DNA of 5,199 bases from Pseudomonadota bacterium (GTDB taxonomy: Bacteria > Desulfobacterota > Syntrophia > Syntrophales > UBA5619), in the NCBI GenBank assembly GCA_018827585.1, contig JAHJXP010000063.1:1-5199 (forward strand). The letters run 5' to 3'. A program made the position numbers and the translations under genes. Of this stretch, positions 1 through 4,286 are shown piece after piece (within the stretch, counting starts at the first letter, position 1; each line of letters starts with the position of its first letter). Below the pieces are notes generated by a model that saw only the letters and a program-made list of their open reading frames with translations, did not search any database and was not told the DNA's origin.

Positions 1-280
1 GCGCCGTTTTCTGCGCGGCGGGCCTTGAGGCGCCCTCCATTAGGGAACTCCCCTTGCGGGAGGCCGTGTAGGAAAGGCTGAACGAGGTCAACATGAAGAT
101 AACGGCCACCACGGTAGTCATCTTGCCGAGAAAGGTCCCCGGGCCGCTGCGGCCGAAGACGGTCTGGCTGGAGCCTCCGAAAACCGCGCCCATGTTGGCG
201 CCCTTTCCCGCCTGCAGCAGCACGACGAGGACCAGGACGATGCAGACGATCACATGTACGATGGTGACGAGTATTTGCAC
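1..280 (-). CDS. secG: Preprotein translocase subunit SecG (3' end outside window)
   Basis: SecG is the small membrane subunit of the SecYEG channel and assists SecA-driven protein export across the inner membrane. The 93 residues present start with GTG. They show a first hydrophobic segment (about residues 3-22), the conserved cytoplasmic loop QAGKGANMGAVFGG (23-36) followed by SSQTVFGRSG, then FLGKMT (50-55) and a second hydrophobic segment (about 56-71). This is the standard two-helix SecG layout. After residue 72 the sequence turns polar (ASRKGSSLMEG), as in the variable SecG tail; the reading frame is still open at position 1, so the C-terminus is missing. The GTG start is chosen because AAGAGG lies 8 bases upstream and the hydrophobic segment begins at once. 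It starts 3 bases after the tpiA stop, so it is probably co-transcribed and translationally coupled with tpiA. The link of tpiA to secG is common in bacteria. Confidence 0.93.
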   Translation of the reverse strand, partial: MQILVTIVHVIVCIVLVLVVLLQAGKGANMGAVFGGSSQTVFGRSGPGTFLGKMTTVVAVIFMLTSFSLSYTASRKGSSLMEGASRPAAQKTA

Positions 281-283
281 TTT

Positions 284-1051
284 TTATACCTCTTGAATAT
301 TGTTATATCTGACAACTTGCAGAAACGATTCCACATCCAGGCTGGCCCCTCCGACCAGCGCCCCGTTGATGTCCTGCTGGAGCATCAGGGAGGCGATGTT
401 GGCCGGCGTGACGCTTCCCCCGTAGAGGATCGCCAGCTCTTCCGCGCTTCCCCGCCCGTATTGTCCGGCGATCCATTCGCGGATGAAGCGGTGAACCTCT
501 TCGGCCTGCTCCGGGGTCGCCGTGCGGCCGGTGCCGATCGCCCAGACCGGCTCATAGGCGAACAGAGACCGCCCTATATCACCGGCCGTCAAATTATTCA
601 ATCCCTCTTTTAACTGCCGCTCGATGACCGTTTTTGTCCTGTCCTCTTCCCTCTCCCGCAGGGTTTCCCCGATGCAGAAGATCGGTTTCAGCCCCGCCGC
701 AAGGGCGGCCCGGAGCTTCAGGTTTACGGCGTCGTTCCCCTCGCTAAAGAGGGTGCGTCTCTCCGAGTGGCCGATGATGACGTATTGGCAGCCTGCCTCG
801 CGGAGCATTCCGCCGGAGATCTCGCCGGTATACGCCCCTTTTTCCGCCTCGTGGAGGTTCTGGGCGGCCAGGCGGACGGCCGATCCCCGGAGGACTTCCG
901 CCACGGCCCGAAGCGCCGTGAAGGGCGGGGCGACGATCACCTCCGGACCCGGGGAAGCGCCGAGGGCTTCCCGGAGGCGCGAGGCGAACCCGACCGCCTC
1001 CGCGATCGTCTTGTTCATCTTCCAGTTTCCCGCGATGACCGATTCGATCAT
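284..1051 (-). CDS. tpiA: Triosephosphate isomerase
   Basis: This cytoplasmic enzyme interconverts dihydroxyacetone phosphate and glyceraldehyde 3-phosphate in glycolysis and gluconeogenesis. The 255-residue product has the family's normal length and all hallmark residues. Substrate-binding Asn9 and Lys11 lie in GNWKMN (8-13), and catalytic His95 lies in VIIGHSERR (91-99). Catalytic Glu167 opens the flexible loop 6 in AYEPVWAIGTG (165-175). The phosphate-binding GGS (211-213) and GG (234-235) are present. Nothing looks damaged. The ATG start is preceded by GGAGG at 5 bases, embedded in the last codons of gap; only 1 base separates the gap stop from this start. The gene is therefore the middle member of a gap-tpiA-secG operon. 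In many bacteria phosphoglycerate kinase lies between gap and tpiA; here it does not. Confidence 0.98.
   Translation of the reverse strand: MIESVIAGNWKMNKTIAEAVGFASRLREALGASPGPEVIVAPPFTALRAVAEVLRGSAVRLAAQNLHEAEKGAYTGEISGGMLREAGCQYVIIGHSERRTLFSEGNDAVNLKLRAALAAGLKPIFCIGETLREREEDRTKTVIERQLKEGLNNLTAGDIGRSLFAYEPVWAIGTGRTATPEQAEEVHRFIREWIAGQYGRGSAEELAILYGGSVTPANIASLMLQQDINGALVGGASLDVESFLQVVRYNNIQEV
289..294 (-). promoter_or_regulatory. Ribosome binding site of secG, inside the end of tpiA
   Basis: AAGAGG on the minus strand, 8 bases before the GTG start of secG. It overlaps the last codons of tpiA, so ribosomes finishing tpiA are placed to restart on secG. It supports GTG at 280 as the start codon. 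Confidence 0.75.
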
Positions 1052-1052
1052 T

Positions 1053-2069
1053 TTAACCTCCGAACGACCGGCGGCCGATGTACAGGGCGAGGTCCCTCAT
1101 CCGGCACGCGTAGCCGCTTTCATTGTCATACCAGGCAAACACCTTGACGAAATTGCCGCCGATCACCGCCGTCAGGGGGGCGTCCACGATCGCCGAGTAA
1201 GGGCTTCCCGTGAAATCGATGGAGACCAGTTCTTCATCGCAGATTGCGATGATCCCCTTCAATTTTCCTGCCGCGGCCCTCCTCAGGGCGTCGTTGACCT
1301 CCTGGATAGTGACGTCCCGTCCTACCTCCACCGCCAGATCGACGAGGGAGACGTTGGGCGTCGGGACCCGGAGCGCCGCTCCGTCCAGCCTTCCTTTCAG
1401 TTCCGGGATCACCTCGGTGACCGCCTTGGCCGCGCCGGTCGAGGTCGGCACGATGGAGAGCGCCGCCGCGCGCCCCCTTCTGAGGTCTTCGTGGGAGCCG
1501 TCCAGGATCCGCTGGTCCATCGTGTAGGAGTGGATCGTGGTCATCAGTCCCTTGACGATGGTGAACTCCTCGTGGAGGACCTTGGCCACCGGGGCGAGGC
1601 AGTTCGTCGTGCAGGAGGCGTTGGAGACGATGTGGTGCCTCTGCGGATCGTAGGTCTCTTCATTCACCCCCATGACGAAGGTCCCGTCGATTCCCTTGCC
1701 GGGGACCGCGAGGATGACCTTTTTCGCTCCCGCCTCGAGGTGCCCGCTCACGTTGTCCTTTTTCCGGAACTTCCCCGTCGCCTCAAATACTATGTCTACG
1801 CCCAGCTTCCCCCACGGGAGGTCGGACAGGGGCGAGGCGACCGCCGTGAGCAGGATCTTTTTCCCGTCGACGACGAGGTGGCCGTCTTCCACCGCGACTT
1901 CGGCGCCGATCTTTCCGTGCACCGAGTCGTACTTCAGAAGATGCGCCAGGTTCTCGGGCTTGGCCCGGGAGTTGATCGCCACAATCGTGATCTCATCGCA
2001 GCCGAGACACGCCCGGACGATGTATCTGCCGATTCTGCCGAAGCCGTTGATCGCTGCTTTTATTGCCAT
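1053..2069 (-). CDS. gap: Glyceraldehyde-3-phosphate dehydrogenase, phosphorylating; NADP-type pocket likely
   Basis: The enzyme oxidises glyceraldehyde 3-phosphate with phosphate and NAD(P)+ to 1,3-bisphosphoglycerate, or runs the reverse in gluconeogenesis. The 338 residues are full length. The Rossmann motif INGFGRIGR spans residues 7-15. Catalytic Cys153 lies in NASCTTNC (150-157), and His180 lies in HSYT (180-183). The phosphate-site residues TSTG (209-212) and Arg234 in RVPTPN are present, as is WYDNESGY (313-320) near the C-terminus. The cofactor pocket is unusual. The usual AVND-L after the second beta strand reads AINSR (31-35), so the NAD-selecting Asp32 is Ser34 and the next residue is Arg. 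In the S-loop the usual Leu187-Pro188 is Gly191-Ser192. Both changes favour NADP over NAD in known GAPDHs. It is first in the gap-tpiA-secG operon, with its own promoter and an AAAGGAG site 7 bases before the ATG. Confidence 0.97.
   Translation of the reverse strand: MAIKAAINGFGRIGRYIVRACLGCDEITIVAINSRAKPENLAHLLKYDSVHGKIGAEVAVEDGHLVVDGKKILLTAVASPLSDLPWGKLGVDIVFEATGKFRKKDNVSGHLEAGAKKVILAVPGKGIDGTFVMGVNEETYDPQRHHIVSNASCTTNCLAPVAKVLHEEFTIVKGLMTTIHSYTMDQRILDGSHEDLRRGRAAALSIVPTSTGAAKAVTEVIPELKGRLDGAALRVPTPNVSLVDLAVEVGRDVTIQEVNDALRRAAAGKLKGIIAICDEELVSIDFTGSPYSAIVDAPLTAVIGGNFVKVFAWYDNESGYACRMRDLALYIGRRSFGG
1057..1061 (-). promoter_or_regulatory. Ribosome binding site of tpiA, inside the end of gap
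   Basis: GGAGG on the minus strand, 5 bases before the ATG of tpiA. It is formed by the final Gly-Gly codons of gap. The overlap with gap and the 1-base spacing suggest translational coupling. Confidence 0.85.
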
Positions 2070-2076
2070 GACCGGT

Positions 2077-2083
2077 CTCCTTT
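2077..2083 (-). promoter_or_regulatory. Ribosome binding site of gap
   Basis: AAAGGAG on the minus strand, 7 bases before the gap ATG. This near-perfect Shine-Dalgarno fixes the start at 2069. Confidence 0.85.
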
Positions 2084-2093
2084 GGTGAAAAAG

Positions 2094-2108
2094 ATTGTTG
2101 AGAACAAT
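2094..2108. promoter_or_regulatory. Short palindrome in the gap leader (possible operator)
   Basis: ATTGTT-GAG-AACAAT is a perfect inverted repeat with 6-bp arms and a 3-base centre. It lies between the predicted transcription start of gap (about 2120) and its ribosome binding site. The size and position fit an operator for a dimeric repressor. As RNA the stem would be AT-rich with only a 3-base loop and therefore weak, so a DNA site is the better guess. No specific regulator can be named. Confidence 0.35.
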
Positions 2109-2126
2109 GGATGATAAGGTAAGGAA

Positions 2127-2155
2127 ATAATAGACAGCCCGCCGATATTAGTCAA
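2127..2155 (-). promoter_or_regulatory. Sigma-70-type promoter of the gap-tpiA-secG operon
   Basis: Read on the minus strand: TTGACT (-35, 2150-2155), a 17-base spacer, and TATTAT (-10, 2127-2132). Each hexamer matches the consensus at five of six positions and the spacing is ideal. Predicted transcription starts near 2120, giving a leader of roughly 50 bases. The promoter lies in the 96-base gap between the nth stop and the gap start, so the glycolytic genes need not depend on fdhE-nth transcription. Confidence 0.72.
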
Positions 2156-2165
2156 TATTTTTTTA

Positions 2166-2822
2166 TCAGCGGCTCTTCGTCACGCCGATCCGGTCACAAT
2201 AGGCCGCCACCGCGCAGCCGCTGCAGAGGGGCGAAACGGGGCGGCAGGTGTTTCTCCCGAAGGCGACCAGAAGGGTGTTGAAGCGGGACCAGTGTTTTGC
2301 GGGGAGCTTTTCCCGGAGGGCGAATTCTGTCTCTGCGGGGGTCTTCGTCCGGACGTAGCCCATGCGGTTGGAAATCCGGTGTACGTGGGTGTCCACGCAC
2401 AGCCCCAATCCATTGAAACCGAGGGATACGACGAGGTTTGCCGTCTTTCTTCCCACCCCCTTGAGCGTCAGGAGCTCTTCCAGAGTTTCCGGGACGCGGG
2501 AATCGAAACGAACGATAAGCTCCCGGCAGACATGACGAATCGTCCCGGCCTTGTTCCGGTAAAATCCGACTGGGTAGATCGCCTGGCTGATCTCCTCTTC
2601 GGCAAGCCGGAGCATCTCTTGGGGCGTGGAGGCCAGGGCAAAGAGCCTTTCCGAGGCCGCGGCCGTCACCTCGTCCTTGGTCCGGAGGCTCAGGAGGGTG
2701 GAGATCAGGATCTCGAAGGGGGCGCGGCGCTCGCGGGCCAGTTGCGAAACGATCGGCAGTTCCCGCTTTTGCAGCTCCTTCTCCAAAAGGCGGATGACTT
2801 CCACCATCTGCCGGTTGTTCAT
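2166..2822 (-). CDS. nth: Endonuclease III, DNA glycosylase/AP lyase
   Basis: Nth removes oxidised pyrimidines from DNA and cleaves the abasic site by beta-elimination, starting base excision repair. The 218-residue protein has the expected length. The helix-hairpin-helix with the catalytic lysine is LTLKGVGRKTANLVV (118-132; Lys126). The catalytic aspartate is Asp144 in CVDTHVHR (142-149). The [4Fe-4S] ligands near the C-terminus are Cys193, Cys200, Cys203 and Cys209 with C-X6-C-X2-C-X5-C spacing, so the cluster is intact. One departure: the helix that in E. coli reads LSAQATD reads LSLRTKD (44-50), so the intercalating glutamine is replaced by arginine. The ATG at 2822 is the first start codon after the upstream in-frame stop. 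Its Shine-Dalgarno is weak (GGGGA, 6-7 bases upstream). It follows fdhE after 30 bases and is probably transcribed with it, though no functional link is evident. Confidence 0.95.
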   Translation of the reverse strand: MNNRQMVEVIRLLEKELQKRELPIVSQLARERRAPFEILISTLLSLRTKDEVTAAASERLFALASTPQEMLRLAEEEISQAIYPVGFYRNKAGTIRHVCRELIVRFDSRVPETLEELLTLKGVGRKTANLVVSLGFNGLGLCVDTHVHRISNRMGYVRTKTPAETEFALREKLPAKHWSRFNTLLVAFGRNTCRPVSPLCSGCAVAAYCDRIGVTKSR

Positions 2823-2852
2823 GGGCGTTCCCCGGCCGATGCGAGGGGGGGG

Positions 2853-3692
2853 TTAATCATAACCCTCGTCGTTTGCCAACATATCCAGGTGGAGCGTCGC
2901 AATGTCCTCTACGTCCAGGTCCGCCTTCTGATTCGTTTCCCGGAAATCCACGATTTTGATGTACCGCTTGCACGCGTTGCACACATCGACGCGGCGCTGC
3001 TCGTCCTCTTCGACTGTGAAATAGGCGAGAGTCTGCTGTTCTTCGTTTCCGCAGAAGGGGCATTTGATCCGCAGGAAACTCCACTCGAACCCGCACTGGT
3101 TGCAGAAGAGGTAACGCGTCCCTTCCTCATCCCGGATCTCGCCGATCTTGGGCTCCCGTCCGCAGATGGGGCAGTAGCCCTCCGACCAGCCGGATTTCGC
3201 GACTGCATCCCCGTGGCGCGCCACGACCTGCTCCAGGGCGGGTCTCAGGCTCTCTTCGATGAAGAGCTCCACAAGATCGAAAGAAGCATCCGCCTCGTCC
3301 TCCACTGCCTCTTCTTCATCGGGCAGAGGGGGGTTGAACGATTCGTAGATCAGGTCGTTAAAAAGGATTTCGCCGTCGCGGATTTTCCGCGCGATTTCCG
3401 CCGTCTCTCCGGGATTCCGCTTCTCGGCAATCTCCAGGAGGGCGAGAAAATACTCTTTGGGTTCCAAAAGTTCACAGCTAAGCGAAGAAAAGTCAACAAG
3501 CGGAAGCCCTCCCGCCATCTTGGCGGCGACCAGCTTTTCCTCGACGGGAAAGACCTCCCTTTTCATCCGGCGGCGGAATTCTTCCCGGAGGATCAGGATC
3601 TCCTCCAGGATGTCGAGGAGATCCGTGTAGTGCGGGCTCGATGTCCTGTATGTTTGTATGGTCCGTAAAGAATCCTTCAATATCGCTGCCAT
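2853..3692 (-). CDS. fdhE: FdhE-family formate dehydrogenase accessory protein
   Basis: FdhE is a cytoplasmic maturation factor that binds the catalytic subunit of formate dehydrogenases, as studied in E. coli. The 279-residue product has a helical N-terminal part (1-120) and an acidic linker (DEEEAVEDEADA, 125-136). A rubredoxin-like C-terminal part follows with four CxxC pairs: Cys174/177 (YCPICGREP), Cys197/200 (FCNQCGFEW), Cys211/214 (KCPFCGN) and Cys238/241 (VCNACKRYIK). The closing LDVEDIATLHLDMLANDEGY (259-278) is the typical family ending. A TTG-initiated extension to 3875 is possible but would encode the upstream palindromic repeat. The ATG at 3692 has AAGGAG 9 bases upstream and a promoter just behind it, so I choose it. 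No formate dehydrogenase subunit is in the window. It is the first gene of the minus-strand block and nth follows. Confidence 0.92.
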   Translation of the reverse strand: MAAILKDSLRTIQTYRTSSPHYTDLLDILEEILILREEFRRRMKREVFPVEEKLVAAKMAGGLPLVDFSSLSCELLEPKEYFLALLEIAEKRNPGETAEIARKIRDGEILFNDLIYESFNPPLPDEEEAVEDEADASFDLVELFIEESLRPALEQVVARHGDAVAKSGWSEGYCPICGREPKIGEIRDEEGTRYLFCNQCGFEWSFLRIKCPFCGNEEQQTLAYFTVEEDEQRRVDVCNACKRYIKIVDFRETNQKADLDVEDIATLHLDMLANDEGYD

Positions 3693-3701
3693 GCCGGTTT
3701 T

Positions 3702-3707
3702 CTCCTT
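3702..3707 (-). promoter_or_regulatory. Ribosome binding site of fdhE, deciding its start
   Basis: AAGGAG on the minus strand, 9 bases before the ATG at 3692. It argues against the longer TTG-initiated reading that would begin inside the palindromic repeat at 3875. Confidence 0.75.
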
Positions 3708-3732
3708 ATCGTTTGTTTGTGAAGTATGGCGC

Positions 3733-3761
3733 TGTATATCCCCTTTTGGGGGCAAGTTCAA
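3733..3761 (-). promoter_or_regulatory. Probable sigma-70-type promoter of fdhE
   Basis: Read on the minus strand: TTGAAC (-35, 3756-3761), a 17-base spacer and TATACA (-10, 3733-3738). Each hexamer matches the consensus at four of six positions. The spacer holds a small CCCC-AAAA-GGGG inverted repeat, which could be structural or a binding site. Transcription would start near 3726, giving a leader of about 33 bases. The -35 box lies only about 10 bp from the edge of the inverted-repeat element. Confidence 0.55.
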
Positions 3762-3815
3762 GCGATATTTAACGGCTTCGTAAAAAGTCCGGATGCTGCG
3801 TTGCGCTTCATCCTT

Positions 3816-3833
3816 CCCCTGCTTTCGCAGGGG
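3816..3833. repeat. Hairpin, 7-bp GC stem, 4-base loop
   Basis: CCCCTGC-TTTC-GCAGGGG, a perfect stem inside the larger repeat. There is no following T-run, so it is not a standard intrinsic terminator on either strand. Confidence 0.6.
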
Positions 3834-3857
3834 CAGACTTGTTGCAGCGTACGCCAG

Positions 3858-3888
3858 TGTAGGGAACGGTTTCAAACCGTTCCCTACA
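3858..3888. repeat. Perfect 31-bp palindrome nested in the larger repeat
   Basis: The arms are TGTAGGGAACGGTTT (3858-3872) and its exact reverse complement (3874-3888) around a single central C. As RNA the tip of the stem would have to open to form a loop; as DNA it could form a cruciform or a symmetrical binding site. It looks like a separate repeat inserted into the larger element. No T-run follows on either strand, so a terminator role is unlikely. Confidence 0.8.
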
Positions 3889-3916
3889 GGAGGTTCGCGC
3901 GCCTTGCCGGAGCCTG

Positions 3917-3934
3917 CCCCGGCGAAGGCCGGGG
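3917..3934. repeat. Hairpin, 7-bp GC stem, GAAG loop
   Basis: CCCCGGC-GAAG-GCCGGGG, a perfect stem next to the right terminal repeat. It mirrors the hairpin at 3816-3833 in size and place within the element. Its CTGCCCC flank (3914-3920) can also pair with GGGGCAG at 3830-3836, so alternative folds exist. Confidence 0.6.
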
Positions 3935-3975
3935 GAACTTTTTACGAAGCCGTCCCCAGTTCAAGGCTTCTTTGT

Positions 3976-3987
3976 GACTTTTTACGA
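3976..3987 (+). repeat. Partial third copy of the terminal repeat motif
   Basis: GACTTTTTACGA repeats, in direct orientation, the inner part of the right terminal repeat that begins at 3937. The copies are 40 bp apart. A 10-bp palindrome, TCAAATTTGA, follows at 3993-4002. It may be the remnant of a neighbouring related repeat. Confidence 0.45.
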
Positions 3988-4083
3988 GAGAGTCAAATTT
4001 GAGGCGATCGTTTGCGATGCTTGCCGCGGAGGGGGATTCTTGGAAAGTGTTGACAGTCCGATGTTTATTCCCGGAATGTTTTC

Positions 4084-4113
4084 TTGACAGAAACGGCGCT
4101 ATGGTGCTATCAA
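4084..4113 (+). promoter_or_regulatory. Candidate promoter of the TctC-like gene
   Basis: TTGACA (4084-4089, perfect -35), an 18-base spacer and TATCAA (4108-4113, four of six). The spacer and the start of the -10 box contain a tandem 8-bp repeat, GGCGCTAT-GGTGCTAT (4095-4110), a possible regulator contact. A second perfect TTGACA at 4050-4055 has no good -10 partner. Confidence 0.4.
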
Positions 4114-4271
4114 AAACATTACGCTGGTTCCTCTGTTCTTTATATGAGACTCTGCGGTTGAGGGAGCGCAAGGTTGTTGTTCGGCGGGAGCGCGGAGAGG
4201 GACGGTTGTCGTCGGGCTTCTTCGTGAAAACATAAAAGGTCGCTTCCGTCCAATAGAGAAATAATCAGAGT

Positions 4272-4279
4272 AAGGGAGG
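4272..4279 (+). promoter_or_regulatory. Ribosome binding site of the TctC-like gene
   Basis: AAGGGAGG, 7 bases before the ATG at 4287. It is a strong Shine-Dalgarno and fixes the start of the signal peptide. Confidence 0.8.
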
Positions 4280-4286
4280 GTGTGAC

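Larger units (their letters stand above)
3772..3953. repeat. About 180-bp non-coding element with 17-bp terminal inverted repeats
   Basis: The ends are perfect inverted repeats: ACGGCTTCGTAAAAAGT at 3772-3788 and its reverse complement at 3937-3953. Inside, in order, are a 7-bp-stem hairpin (3816-3833), a perfect 31-bp palindrome (3858-3888) and a second 7-bp-stem hairpin (3917-3934). No convincing gene lies within. The layout resembles a MITE or a complex intergenic repeat of the kind that recurs in deltaproteobacterial genomes. No clear target-site duplication is visible at the edges. Whether it is dispersed in this genome cannot be seen from one window. Confidence 0.75.
3954..4286. other. 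Gene-free stretch upstream of the TctC-like gene
   Basis: About 330 bases with no convincing gene. The short open frames on both strands lack good ribosome binding sites and family features. I see the partial repeat at 3976-3987, a 10-bp palindrome at 3993-4002, two TTGACA boxes (4050-4055 and 4084-4089), and an imperfect duplication: 4162-4184 and 4186-4216 share GGGAGCGC followed by a GGTTGT-rich block. I found no tRNA, riboswitch or T-tailed terminator. If transcription starts at the promoter at 4084-4113, the leader of the TctC-like mRNA is about 165 bases, long for a simple gene. Confidence 0.6.

Noticed and set aside
624..2114. Plus-strand open frame of 496 codons opposite gap and tpiA
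   Set aside because: It lies antisense to two clearly recognised enzymes, its product is low-complexity and Arg/Asp-rich without any family motif, and long antisense frames are expected in GC-rich DNA.
2145..2164. ATATT-AGTC-AATAT followed by six Ts, resembling a plus-strand terminator
   Set aside because: The stem is only A-T pairs, no plus-strand gene ends here, and the sequence overlaps the -35 box of the gap promoter.
2292..3668. Plus-strand open frame of 458 codons opposite nth and fdhE
   Set aside because: It is antisense to two intact genes with all their catalytic and metal-binding residues, and it has no recognisable domain or ribosome binding site.
3816..3833. GC-rich hairpin as an intrinsic terminator
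   Set aside because: No T-run follows the stem on either strand, and no gene ends next to it.
3693..3875. N-terminal extension of FdhE by 61 residues from a TTG codon
   Set aside because: The extension would be encoded by the palindromic repeat and the fdhE promoter region; the internal ATG has a good Shine-Dalgarno and gives a family-like length.
3772..3953. CRISPR array
   Set aside because: There are no regularly spaced direct repeats; the repeats are inverted and form a single bounded element.
4084..4107. Sigma-54 promoter (GG...GC) upstream of the TctC-like gene
   Set aside because: The GG and GC elements are separated by 9 rather than 10 bases and the flanking consensus is poor.
3884..4235. 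Small open frames of 78-95 codons on both strands in the spacer
   Set aside because: They overlap repeat sequence, lack good ribosome binding sites and match no family; their peptides look like translated repeat ends.
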